From positions 1 through 24,314 of IMG/VR virus record IMGVR_UViG_3300009149_000273: DNA of 24,314 nt; one strand, 5' to 3'. The position numbers and the translations under genes were made by a program. The notes beneath the pieces were generated by a model. It ran no database searches. It was given only the letters and a program-made list of their open reading frames with translations, and was not told the origin of the DNA. Below are positions 6,186-13,085 of the stretch, piece after piece. This DNA is from a virus. The stretch's first letter is position 1. The number at the start of each line of letters is the position of its first letter.

Positions 6186-6754
6186 ACGATCATATTAGTT
6201 ACGATCACGCCGCCTACGGCCAGACACCGCTATGCGGGGCTGCAATGTGGGACGAGCTAGTCACCGAAAATCATGCCAGGGCAGACGACACGAACGTCTG
6301 TTGGGAGTGCGCCAGCATCTGCGGGTGGGAAGTCTCATGGATGATCCCGAACGACGGGCAACTCGACATCTTCGGACAAGAATTCAAGCCTGTCGCCCGA
6401 TCTGGAGATCCAGAGACAAGCTGGCAGGCGGCAAGGTCGGTTGACGAATTCAAGATGCGTGAACTCCACGCCAGGCAGATCGAGTTACTCAGCCTCCGAC
6501 CGGGAACGCACGAAGGTCTGATGAGCCGATACGCACAACGATGGGAAGATCCGATCTCGGCATCGGGTTTCAGAACCCGTATCAGTGAACTGCGTGACGC
6601 TGGACTGGTTCGGGACAGCGGGCTGCGGGCGCTTATATCGTCTGGCCGTCGAGCGATCGTGTGGGAGATTGGCAGGGAGGAGTCGCTGGACCGTCAGCCG
6701 GTCCCTTCGTTCAACTCGATTTGCCCGACGTGCCACGGATCGGGCACCCGATGA
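6182..6754 (+). CDS. Protein with zinc-like motifs around a winged-helix domain
   Basis: A 190-residue protein with ATGA overlap at its start. The N-terminus holds CGAAMWDEL and VCWECASICGW, a possible metal site. The centre begins SGDPETSWQAA and continues through THEGLMSRYAQRWEDPISAS to GFRTRISELRDAGLVRDSG and SGRRAIVWEI. This is the winged-helix 'sR..eLrd.GlV.dsG.R....GR.a.vW' form seen in many phage proteins, likely DNA-binding. The C-terminus CPTCHGSG is a second, DnaJ-like Cys pair. The combination suggests a DNA-binding regulator or replication accessory. No named family is claimed. Confidence 0.6.
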   Translation: MNDHISYDHAAYGQTPLCGAAMWDELVTENHARADDTNVCWECASICGWEVSWMIPNDGQLDIFGQEFKPVARSGDPETSWQAARSVDEFKMRELHARQIELLSLRPGTHEGLMSRYAQRWEDPISASGFRTRISELRDAGLVRDSGLRALISSGRRAIVWEIGREESLDRQPVPSFNSICPTCHGSGTR

Positions 6755-7143
6755 GCAATGATATTCGTCCGGTCATGTCTCAGGCTCAGATCGAACATAA
6801 GATCATGGACACTGCGGATGCGTTGGAGCTTCTCGTCGAAGAGTACGCAGAGATCGCCGAGGCGGCTGGCGTGTCCACGGCGAATCATCTGAAACAGCAG
6901 GCGCTTATGACGTTGGCCGTCATCGAGCATCCGCCGCGCGACGAGAACGGACTCGTATTGAAGCAGGATGCGAAGTCTCGCGACGCAAGAATCGAGCTGG
7001 CTTCGAACGACGAACGGAAGACTGCTGCGATTGCTGGCGCTCGCCGAGAGTTCCAGCGAGAAGCAATGTCGATGAAACGTGCCAGGCTTGACGCTCTCCG
7101 CACTCTCGCCGCAAACGTGCGATACCAGTTGAACAACGGATGA
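6751..7143 (+). CDS. Hypothetical helical protein
   Basis: A 130-residue protein starting at the ATGA junction with the preceding gene. Nearly all helix by composition: LELLVEEYAEIAEAAG at about 27-42, then a charged stretch RKTAAIAGARREFQREAMS near 90-108, suggestive of a coiled coil. The conserved-looking link DENGLVLKQDAKSRDARIEL sits between them. No family is recognised. Its place in the replication operon suggests an early function. Confidence 0.5.
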   Translation: MSNDIRPVMSQAQIEHKIMDTADALELLVEEYAEIAEAAGVSTANHLKQQALMTLAVIEHPPRDENGLVLKQDAKSRDARIELASNDERKTAAIAGARREFQREAMSMKRARLDALRTLAANVRYQLNNG

Positions 7144-7406
7144 GCACGACCGTAGTCGGCTATGATGTGGGCATGACCGACAACGAATCTAAGAAGCTGG
7201 CAGCTCTCCAGCTCTCCGTGTGCCGAGGCAACGTAGCGATGCTGGAACGTAATGCGTTCCTCAAGGAGTTGTACGAAAAGGGTGCGACTCAGCCCGAGCT
7301 GGCCGTAAGACTCAACGAAGTTTCACGCACAGTGGGCGACAAGGAGATCACGCCGGACGCCGTGTATCGAGCAATCAAGCGAATCAACGATCGGATCGAA
7401 GCATGA
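7140..7406 (+). CDS. Small HTH-like protein
   Basis: An 88-residue protein from the ATGA junction at 7140; an internal ATG at 7173 gives 77 residues and lies behind a good -10 (TATGAT at 7161-7166, six bases before the ATG). The C-terminal half, LKELYEKGATQPELAVRLNE then EITPDAVYRAIKRINDRI, has the helix-turn-helix pattern of a small DNA-binding domain. No family is named. It precedes the modification cassette directly and could be made both from operon mRNA and from its own leaderless transcript. The second route is inferred from spacing alone. Confidence 0.55.
   Translation: MSTTVVGYDVGMTDNESKKLAALQLSVCRGNVAMLERNAFLKELYEKGATQPELAVRLNEVSRTVGDKEITPDAVYRAIKRINDRIEA
7161..7172 (+). promoter_or_regulatory. 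Possible leaderless promoter before the internal start at 7173
   Basis: TATGAT followed by six bases (GTGGGC) and ATG, the same geometry as TAAGGT-6-ATG in the repeated operators. No clear -35. It lies inside the start of the upstream-initiated frame, so it would create a second transcript and protein start. Confidence 0.4.
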
Positions 7407-8032
7407 GTGGCTACACAATCAACCAAGAGTTCAACGAAGCAATCCCGCTCGCTGACCTGACCGAGCATCCCGACAACCCGAGGCGAGGCGACGACGTGGC
7501 GGTAGCCGAGTCGGTCCGCGCCAACGGCTTCTACGGTGCGTTGCTCGTTCACAAGGAGACAGGGCACGTCCTGGCTGGTAACACCCGTCTACGTGTCGCA
7601 CGAGATGCGGGCGAGACCTCGATCCCAGGCTTCTGGATCGACTGCGACGACAAGACCGCCAAGCGGATTCTTCTTGCGGACAACCGGGTGTCGGATCTCG
7701 CCTACTACGACGACCAACTTCTGCTCGACATCCTGCGGATGGTGGACGACGAGAACGGCAGCCTGGTCGGCACCGGGTATGACAGTTCTTCGATGGATCT
7801 TCTTTTGCAGGCGGCAGCAGCCGACGAAATTATGGGCGGCGTGCGGCAAGGCGCGACTCCAGAGGACCGTATTGGCGCTTACGCTGCCGCCGATATCCGG
7901 TCGTTGATCTTGCCATACGATCACGACGACTACGAAATTGTTGTGGACAGCCTGATTGCTCTTCGCTCGTCGATGAGCTTGGATACGAACGCCGAAGTGA
8001 TCTTGCGGCTGGTGACAGAAGCCACGGCCTGA
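7403..8032 (+). CDS. ParB/sulfiredoxin-like domain protein
   Basis: A 209-residue protein, ATGA overlap with the gene before. Residues 15-75 are a ParB N-terminal-type domain: IPLADLTEHPDNPRRGDD, AVAESVRANGFYGALLV, and the phosphate-binding box HVLAGNTRLRVARDAG (G59-N-T-R62). There is no ParB HTH or methyltransferase fusion; the remainder is acidic and helical. Family knowledge: stand-alone phage ParB-like proteins occur beside DNA methylation and base-modification genes, and some have nuclease or CTPase-like activity. It opens a run of overlapping genes that includes a TET/JBP-like enzyme, so a role in targeting or regulating DNA modification is a reasonable inference. Confidence 0.78.
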   Translation: MSGYTINQEFNEAIPLADLTEHPDNPRRGDDVAVAESVRANGFYGALLVHKETGHVLAGNTRLRVARDAGETSIPGFWIDCDDKTAKRILLADNRVSDLAYYDDQLLLDILRMVDDENGSLVGTGYDSSSMDLLLQAAAADEIMGGVRQGATPEDRIGAYAAADIRSLILPYDHDDYEIVVDSLIALRSSMSLDTNAEVILRLVTEATA

Positions 8033-9009
8033 TGGAGCTGGCGCAGACAGTCGTTCCGCGCATCGTTCGGAAGCGAACGTTGAGTCCGCTTGTTCGCTGC
8101 ACGTTCGCCGAGCTGGACCAAAGGCTGAAAAACGATTACAATTCGTGCGGCGCGATGGTCCCATACACGCCTTTGAAGCCGTGCGCTAGCTGCGGTCAGC
8201 GGCAGGTTCAAGCAATCGTTTCTTCTCCGCCACCGGGTGCCGAAATTATCGAAGGCAACGCTGCGCTAATTGACGAAGACACAGGAGAGGTTTCCGCTTT
8301 ACAAGTGATCGCTGTACCCGACCTGGCGAACCGTTTGTCTGTCGGCTTTGGTCGAATGAAATGGAATTCGGACAATCTCCATAAAACGAGTGGCGGTGAA
8401 TCGCGACTGTCGGGCATGGTCGTAACCCACCGGACCTTCGGGTACACTCCGCCCGTTCCGCTCCGTAGGCGGTGGGCCTGCGCTTCTTCGAGATTCGACA
8501 TTGAAGAACCAGAAATGTCATCGAAGATCTTGGAATACATCGTGGCCGCTGAGCATGTGTTCCGTACTCAAGCAGGCGACAAGTACGAGCAGACGGCAGC
8601 AGCGGTGCTAGAAAAGATTCCGGCTGCGTGGCGTATCGCTGGTAGCCCTTGGACATCGGGCATCATCAACAACACAGCGGCGCTCCCGTATCACCGAGAC
8701 TCGAACAACATCAAAGGCTCCTGGTCGGCGATGCTGGCGATCCGAAACAACGTCGATGGCGGTCTGCTGCATCTCGCCGACTATGACGTTTGGTTGCGTG
8801 TACCGAACGGCTCGATTTCGATCTTCGATGGACAGTCGGTACTCCACGGTGTCTCGCCGTTCAAGCTGTCTGGCCCGAACGCTTACCGGTACACGATCGT
8901 GTCGTATGCCCGCCGAGGCCTGCGGGTGTGTTGCCCAGATCCGAAGGGCGAGTCCAAGCGTGCTGCGATCGCAGCGACTGTCGCCGACGACAAAAGGCGC
9001 ATCAAGTGA
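8032..9009 (+). CDS. TET/JBP-like 2-oxoglutarate/Fe(II) dioxygenase
   Basis: A 325-residue protein, start sharing one base with the previous stop. The C-terminal half is a double-stranded beta-helix dioxygenase: LPYHRDSNN gives the HxD iron ligands H221 and D223, DGGLLHLADYDVWLRVPNG forms the middle strands, and VLHGVSPF gives the distal ligand H272. AYRYTIVSYARRG gives R286 for the 2-oxoglutarate carboxylate. The 'GG.L.L..Y.......G....FdG...HGV.P....AYRyT..Y' pattern fits the TET/JBP branch, which oxidises 5-methylcytosine or thymine in DNA. A CASCG motif near residue 51 may bind zinc. Neighbours (kinase, aGPT-like transferase, methyltransferase) suggest the hydroxymethyl product is built up further. 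The precise substrate base is unknown. Confidence 0.75.
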   Translation: MELAQTVVPRIVRKRTLSPLVRCTFAELDQRLKNDYNSCGAMVPYTPLKPCASCGQRQVQAIVSSPPPGAEIIEGNAALIDEDTGEVSALQVIAVPDLANRLSVGFGRMKWNSDNLHKTSGGESRLSGMVVTHRTFGYTPPVPLRRRWACASSRFDIEEPEMSSKILEYIVAAEHVFRTQAGDKYEQTAAAVLEKIPAAWRIAGSPWTSGIINNTAALPYHRDSNNIKGSWSAMLAIRNNVDGGLLHLADYDVWLRVPNGSISIFDGQSVLHGVSPFKLSGPNAYRYTIVSYARRGLRVCCPDPKGESKRAAIAATVADDKRRIK

Positions 9010-9989
9010 GTGACGCCGAGACCCACATGCATTTCCTGTCGGAGTTCACCCGGCTGGAACAAGCAGTCGGTGGGCCGGACCCGCACATGAGGATCGTCTG
9101 CGAGGGCTTGGTGCGTGACGTGGCTGACACGCCTGAGCACCGTGCTTGGCTGATCGGCTGCTACCTCGGCCCGTACAACGTCCCGTCCGGTGAGGTCGTT
9201 CTGCATTATTGGCCTGATCCGGCGATGGTCGTTGCCAACCCCGATGAATTCGCGTCATGGGTCGAAAGTGCATGGAAGCAGCTTTCGCTACGCCGTGAGC
9301 GTCGGGCGATCAGGACTCCGAGGAAGTTCACGGCCCACATGCTCGGCTACGCCGAATGGTGTTTGCGGGTCGCCCCAACGATTGGTTCGGCCCGTGACGC
9401 GGACGAGGTGTGGGACCGGCTGATGCTGATTGCCGGGAATGGCCGGTACGCCACGATCAAGTTGTACGAGGCGCTGCACAGGGTCGGCGTGATCGACTAC
9501 CCGTTCCCCGATATCCGGCCGAGCGGCGGCTGGTCACCGAGGGAAATGCTCGCCCGGTTGCACCCTGACACGGCGGCGCATCTGAACGCTGGGAACACGG
9601 CGGTCCTGTGCCAGATTGCGAATGACAAGGCGTCGATCTCCCGCCGTCACTTGTCGGAAAGGCTCGGCGCTCAGGTCGATTGGTACACGATGGAGGTCGT
9701 CTTGTGCGAGTACAAGCAGGCTTGGGACGGAGGCCAGTATCCAGGGCGCGCGCACGATTCGGAGCTGGGCCACGTCCGTAAGGTCACTCCGCTTTGGCCT
9801 GACGTGCCGTTCAAGACTCTCGATATTCGGCGTGAGTTGTTTCCCGAGATCGCCTTGGGGGAGGTGCGTGGCTGGGATGGCCGACGTGAAGGACTAGGTG
9901 GGTGTCCTTCAGCTCACGGGTATATGTGGTCTGACACGTTGTACGACTGGGATGCCACGATCGACCTCGCTGATCCGGTGCCGTGGTGA
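9006..9989 (+). CDS. aGPT-pyrophosphorylase-like (DNA base hypermodification) protein
   Basis: A 327-residue protein from a GTG at 9006 in a GTGA overlap. The helical core contains LIAGNGRYATIKLYEALHRV then IDYPFPDIRPSGGWSPR, resembling the 'GRW.A.K..DLLe.v....p.D' core of alpha-glutamyl/putrescinyl-thymine pyrophosphorylase-like proteins. In hypermodifying phages these displace a (pyro)phosphate from a phosphorylated hydroxymethyl base and attach an amino compound. An earlier segment, HRAWLIGCYLGPYNVPSGEV, also fits. The match is by eye, with no search to confirm it, but being between a TET/JBP-like enzyme and a P-loop kinase strengthens it. The nucleophile it would use cannot be told. Confidence 0.5.
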   Translation: MSDAETHMHFLSEFTRLEQAVGGPDPHMRIVCEGLVRDVADTPEHRAWLIGCYLGPYNVPSGEVVLHYWPDPAMVVANPDEFASWVESAWKQLSLRRERRAIRTPRKFTAHMLGYAEWCLRVAPTIGSARDADEVWDRLMLIAGNGRYATIKLYEALHRVGVIDYPFPDIRPSGGWSPREMLARLHPDTAAHLNAGNTAVLCQIANDKASISRRHLSERLGAQVDWYTMEVVLCEYKQAWDGGQYPGRAHDSELGHVRKVTPLWPDVPFKTLDIRRELFPEIALGEVRGWDGRREGLGGCPSAHGYMWSDTLYDWDATIDLADPVPW

Positions 9990-10639
9990 AGCAGTACAGC
10001 GATAAGCGCAACGGCTGGGCCGAGGGCATGTGGGTTCGGGAAGTCGGGCCTGACACTGATTGTGTGCGCGAGCAGCGGCGGGAGTACGGGTCGCTGGTTT
10101 GGCGCGGTCACCGTGTCCTCGACTTGGGGGCAAATATCGGGGCTTTCGCCTGGTTCGCTTTGATGCACGGGGCGGAGAGGGTGACGTGCGTGGAGCCTGA
10201 CCCTGGGAACATTCAGGTTCTCGACTTGAACCTTCAAGCGTTCTCCGCTTCGATGGTGCGGATCGCTGCTGCGGTGGCGAACGATCCCGGCCAGGTCGAG
10301 TTGTACCTGGCGAACAACGATCAGCATTGGTCGCATTCGACCGTCCCGACGAAAGGTCGTGAGCCTGTGTCGGTCCCGGCCGTAGCGATGGCTCCGCTGT
10401 TGCCTGGTCACACGGCAGTCAAGTGCGATATCGAGGGCGCTGAGTACGGCATCGACTGGTCGTTCCTTGCTGCGTCGGACGTGTCGATGGTGGCGATGGA
10501 GCTTCACTTGAATCGTGGGACGTGGCGGACGGAGGAATGCCCTCGCTTGTTTGAGGTGATGGCGGATGCTGGGTTCACGATCAATGACGAGTTCATCCCA
10601 GAGAAGCATTGGAACATTGTGCGGACATGGCAACGGTAA
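9986..10639 (+). CDS. FkbM-type SAM-dependent methyltransferase
   Basis: A 217-residue protein; GTG at 9986 overlaps the previous stop as GTGA (a GTG one codon earlier is possible). Motif I is VLDLGANIGAFAWFAL near residues 38-53, followed by VTCVEPDPGNIQVLDLNL with the acidic residue that holds the SAM ribose. TAVKCDIEGAEYGIDWSFL near 139-157 is the 'kiDiEGaE' signature of FkbM-like enzymes. Those usually methylate hydroxyl groups on small molecules or sugars. Co-translated with base-modification genes, it may cap the group added to the base, which is inference. Stop is TAA, and a gap of ten bases with AAGGAG follows before the next gene. Confidence 0.78.
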   Translation: MKQYSDKRNGWAEGMWVREVGPDTDCVREQRREYGSLVWRGHRVLDLGANIGAFAWFALMHGAERVTCVEPDPGNIQVLDLNLQAFSASMVRIAAAVANDPGQVELYLANNDQHWSHSTVPTKGREPVSVPAVAMAPLLPGHTAVKCDIEGAEYGIDWSFLAASDVSMVAMELHLNRGTWRTEECPRLFEVMADAGFTINDEFIPEKHWNIVRTWQR

Positions 10640-10649
10640 GGAGATCAAA

Positions 10650-11072
10650 ATGAAAATGTATTACTACGGACATTCGCTCTACACGCGGGGAAAGCCGTTG
10701 GCGTCCCATGTTGAGTGGCTGCGGCAGCATGACTTTATGGTTGTGTCGCTGTCGCCTGCGTACCCGCCGCACCTCGCTGAGCTAGGCGCAAACTCGATTC
10801 ATCAGTCAGTCCCTGATGGGCGGTTGAGTCCTGCGGTGTTGGCCGATTTCTTGCAGGCAAAGGAATGGATCGTGGAGCGCGCCTCTCAGAATCGTCCTGT
10901 TCTGACGCATTGCAACGCAGGCCGCAACCGGGCGGCTTTCCTCACAGGGCTTGCGTATGCGGATTTGGCAGGCGTATCAGGAGCCGAGGCGTTCTCTCAT
11001 GTCCGTCAGATCAGGCCGAACAGCTTGGCAAACGATGACTTCGCTGAGTATTTGATGTCGTACAAGCCGTGA
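10650..11072 (+). CDS. CX5R (dual-specificity/tyrosine-type) phosphatase-like protein
   Basis: A 140-residue protein with AAGGAG six bases upstream of ATG, the clearest ribosome site in this cassette. The catalytic loop is VLTHCNAGRNRAAFLTGL: H87, nucleophile C88, R94, the full HCx5R signature. VPDGRLS (D56) is placed to be the general acid. Length fits a minimal DSP-like fold. Such enzymes remove phosphate from proteins, nucleotides or RNA. Being between a methyltransferase and a kinase in a putative base-modification cassette, it may act on a phosphorylated nucleotide or DNA base rather than on protein. That is inference and would be an unusual pairing. Confidence 0.72.
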   Translation: MKMYYYGHSLYTRGKPLASHVEWLRQHDFMVVSLSPAYPPHLAELGANSIHQSVPDGRLSPAVLADFLQAKEWIVERASQNRPVLTHCNAGRNRAAFLTGLAYADLAGVSGAEAFSHVRQIRPNSLANDDFAEYLMSYKP

Positions 11073-11605
11073 AGTCGCAAGCGATCTACGTCCTGGGTGC
11101 GCCTGGGTCGGGAAAGTCGACGTTGGTGCGGTCGTTGATGTCGTCGCTCGGAATGGGCGAGGAAGCCACTCAGCATGACCGGCCTGTGCCTTACCTCGAT
11201 CATCACAACGGTTGGGTCGAGGTTGGTCGCCGCCGTGAGACTTTCTCGGGGACGGATGCGTTGGCGATGTCGATTATGCCGAAGGCAACTGAGTGGGTGC
11301 GGTCTGACGCTGCTCCTGAGCGGTTGATCGGCGAGGGTGCCCGGTTGGGTTCTGCGAAGTTTCTGCGGGTGGTGCGTGACGAGTACGACTCGTTGGTGGT
11401 GTTGCACTTGACGGGCGACCCGGTGCTGATGTATAGCCGGATGCTGGATCGTGCGGCTGCGTTGGGAACGAAGCCGCAGAATGAGGCGTGGTGGCGTGGC
11501 CGGTTGACGGCGGCGAGGAATGCGGCGGCGGCTTTGGGTGCGGTTTCGTTGGATGTCAGGGAGCCTCCTGATGCTGTGTTAGCTGCGGCTTTGCAAGCTT
11601 TCTAA
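11069..11605 (+). CDS. P-loop kinase, possibly a DNA hydroxymethyl-base kinase
   Basis: A 178-residue protein from GTG at 11069 in a GTGA overlap. Walker A is GAPGSGKST (10-18). RLIGEGARLGSAKFLRVV near 89-106 resembles the substrate-binding 'GEG.RlG' of nucleotide kinase-like proteins. SLVVLHLTGDP forms a beta strand, and the Arg-rich segment YSRMLDRAAALGTKP looks like a lid. Phage P-loop kinases of this size phosphorylate nucleotides or, in hypermodifying phages, hydroxymethylated bases in DNA. The neighbouring dioxygenase and aGPT-like protein favour the latter. Last gene of the cassette; promoter copy B follows 19 bases later. Codons here favour G/T endings more than the genes downstream do. 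Confidence 0.68.
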   Translation: MKSQAIYVLGAPGSGKSTLVRSLMSSLGMGEEATQHDRPVPYLDHHNGWVEVGRRRETFSGTDALAMSIMPKATEWVRSDAAPERLIGEGARLGSAKFLRVVRDEYDSLVVLHLTGDPVLMYSRMLDRAAALGTKPQNEAWWRGRLTAARNAAAALGAVSLDVREPPDAVLAAALQAF

Positions 11606-11624
11606 ATTGCTGTCGGGCCAGTAG

Positions 11625-11659
11625 TTGTCAACTCGACCCAAGTCGAGTAAGGTGTTGAC
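11625..11659 (+). promoter_or_regulatory. Promoter-operator, copy B
   Basis: TTGTCA (11625-11630), 17-base spacer ACTCGACCCAAGTCGAG, TAAGGT (11648-11653), GTTGAC, ATG at 11660. Over 57 bases (from 11607) it differs from copy C at a single position, indicating recent duplication or active homogenisation. Likely leaderless. Confidence 0.75.
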
Positions 11660-11833
11660 ATGACCTACCAGACAAACTCCAAATCAACCAGCCCGACAGT
11701 CGGAGCACCCGACCGCAACCCAGCGAAGCTAGTGCAATGGGTCGGACTGTGCTCGACCACTACCACGGCTACCCGAGCCGACCAGCTTCGTCTCGGCGAC
11801 ACCTTTCCCCTTCAGAACTGGCGGGGCGAATAG
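11660..11833 (+). CDS. Small protein behind operator copy B, ends at amber codon
   Basis: 57 codons from the operator ATG to TAG at 11831-11833. The sequence starts MTYQTNSKSTSP, like the ORF behind copy A, and ends RADQLRLGDTFPLQNWRGE. The same frame stays open after the TAG for 35 more codons and then ends with a TGA that overlaps the next ATG as ATGA, the usual junction in this genome. The peptide on either side of the TAG reads as one domain: GDTFPLQNWRGE, then KNTTVESLAFEGEDVLVND. So the annotated stop is probably a nonsense change, a readthrough site or a sequencing error in a 93-residue protein. No family is recognised. Confidence 0.5.
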   Translation: MTYQTNSKSTSPTVGAPDRNPAKLVQWVGLCSTTTTATRADQLRLGDTFPLQNWRGE

Positions 11834-11941
11834 AAGAATACGACAGTTGAGTCGCTCGCTTTCGAGGGCGAAGACGTTCTGGTGAACGACACCCTCTCGA
11901 CCAGCCCCAGCAACTGCTTCCAAGTTCTAAGCTCACGATGA
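11834..11941 (+). other. In-frame continuation after the amber codon
   Basis: Continuation of the preceding frame: 35 sense codons with normal composition, ending TGA at 11939-11941 overlapped by the next start. No ribosome site or start of its own is evident, apart from a GTG 19 codons before the end. It would be made only by readthrough or suppression of TAG. Confidence 0.42.
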
Positions 11942-12192
11942 TCTACCCCATCGACATGGCTGACGGCGAATGGCCGACCAGCAACTTCGACTACACGCTT
12001 GGCATCCCGCCGATCGGTGACACCGTGTCAGCCCACCCGGCACGATGCGAATGCAGCCCATGCTGGGACCGTGCCGAGTTCGCTGACTGGATTCGCAAGA
12101 TGGACAAGGATCGGCTAAGCGGCGACTACGGATCACTCTCCGACTGGCAGCGAGAGACAGCCCGAGATGACATCGCGAACGGGTTTGGCTGA
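11938..12192 (+). CDS. Hypothetical protein with Cys cluster
   Basis: 84 residues, start at an ATGA junction with the frame before. RCECSPCWDR (about 36-45) is a compact Cys cluster suited to metal binding. The C-terminal half is charged and helical (FADWIRKMDKDRLSGDYGSL, then DWQRETARDDIA). No family is recognised. First of three consecutive small Cys-containing proteins. Confidence 0.52.
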   Translation: MIYPIDMADGEWPTSNFDYTLGIPPIGDTVSAHPARCECSPCWDRAEFADWIRKMDKDRLSGDYGSLSDWQRETARDDIANGFG

Positions 12193-12193
12193 G

Positions 12194-12382
12194 ATGATTG
12201 CCAGATATGAGTTGACGACAAGCGAGTGTGTTTACTGCCATCGGCCGATCACGCTCGACAAGCGGTGGCCTGCACCGCACGGACGTTTGGGCATCTGGTA
12301 TCACGATGACCTTGTGGACGTGGACTGCTCGGGCGAGTCGTGTGATGTCGATGATGGCGAAGGCAACGAGGCTACGCCATGA
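12194..12382 (+). CDS. Small putative zinc-binding protein
   Basis: 62 residues from ATG at 12194, one base after the previous stop. CVYCHRPI near residue 12 followed by an H-containing strand (GRLGIWYHDDLVDVDCSGES) gives a CxxC...H...C layout of a treble-clef-like small zinc protein. Function unknown; many phages carry strings of such proteins in the accessory region. Confidence 0.55.
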   Translation: MIARYELTTSECVYCHRPITLDKRWPAPHGRLGIWYHDDLVDVDCSGESCDVDDGEGNEATP

Positions 12383-12720
12383 GCGGATTCCGCTACGCCA
12401 GCCCGATGGTCGGGCACATGAGCGACCGGGACTTCTGGCATTCCGGCGCTCGCTCGGTCTGCTCGAAGTGCGAGGACGACCTGACCAACACCACCCTCTC
12501 GGCTCATCCTGGCAAAACAGTTTGCCAGTTCTGTCGGCTCGACCTCGGCGACGCAATCGAAAAGCGAGTACACGCTTCCGTCGCTCACGGTCGAGGCGAG
12601 CAGCCGACCAGATTTTCAGCGTGCAACTCTGGTGCGTGCAACGAACGGGTGTTCATCGGTTCGAGGTGCTCAGCCTGCTCCACACTCAACTTGAAACAAT
12701 CCGAAAGGGAAACAAAATGA
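12379..12720 (+). CDS. Double zinc-ribbon-like hypothetical protein
   Basis: 113 residues with ATGA overlaps at both ends. Two paired Cys motifs, CSKC (near 28) and CQFC (near 49), form one likely zinc site. CNSGACNERVFIGSRCSAC near 82-100 forms a second. DFWHSGARSVCSKCEDDL shows the ribbon start. No recognised family. Likely a nucleic-acid or protein adaptor by composition only. Confidence 0.55.
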   Translation: MSGFRYASPMVGHMSDRDFWHSGARSVCSKCEDDLTNTTLSAHPGKTVCQFCRLDLGDAIEKRVHASVAHGRGEQPTRFSACNSGACNERVFIGSRCSACSTLNLKQSERETK

Positions 12721-13076
12721 GTTACATGACGGTGACCGAAGCAGCGGACCGCCTCGGCGTGTCTCGCCAGGCGGTACTGAAGGCCATCAACAGCGGCAGC
12801 TTGCCGTCGAGAGCCCAGGTGGAGCATGGCCGTGTTGTGCGTTACCTCGTGACCGCTGAAGGCGTGTCGGCGAGGATCGCTGCTCAGGCTCGACCGACCG
12901 GCTTCTTGTCTGTCAGGGAGGTCGCTGAGCGTTTGGGGGCTGGTAAGTCTTCTGTGGGTCGGTGGATTGCGTCTGGTCGCTTACCGGCAACGAAAGTTGG
13001 TGAATCGCACTTCATCGACCCGAGCGACATCGTTGCTGTCGGGCCGGTAGTTGTCAACTCGACCCAAGTCGAGTAA
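12717..13076 (+). CDS. Tandem excisionase/MerR-type HTH protein
   Basis: 119 residues. The ATG at 12717 overlaps the previous stop and has GAAAGGGA upstream. Two excisionase-like winged helices are visible: MTVTEAADRLGVSRQAVLKA with INSGSLPS (residues 4-32), and FLSVREVAERLGAGKSSVGR with WIASGRLPATKVGESHFI (about 63-99). Such proteins bind DNA as regulators or recombination directionality factors. The last 13 or so codons (AVGPVVVNSTQVE) are encoded by promoter-operator copy C itself, and the stop TAA is the TAA of its -10. The native C-terminus may therefore have been replaced when the element was inserted. It could be the regulator of the repeated operators, but that is untested. Confidence 0.75.
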   Translation: MSYMTVTEAADRLGVSRQAVLKAINSGSLPSRAQVEHGRVVRYLVTAEGVSARIAAQARPTGFLSVREVAERLGAGKSSVGRWIASGRLPATKVGESHFIDPSDIVAVGPVVVNSTQVE

Positions 13077-13085
13077 GGTGTTGAC
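13051..13085 (+). promoter_or_regulatory. Promoter-operator, copy C
   Basis: TTGTCA (13051-13056), spacer ACTCGACCCAAGTCGAG, TAAGGT (13074-13079), GTTGAC, ATG at 13086. Near-identical to copy B over 57 bases. It lies entirely inside or touching the end of the double-HTH gene. Drives the 62- and 130-residue genes and then structured RNA copy 2. Confidence 0.75.
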
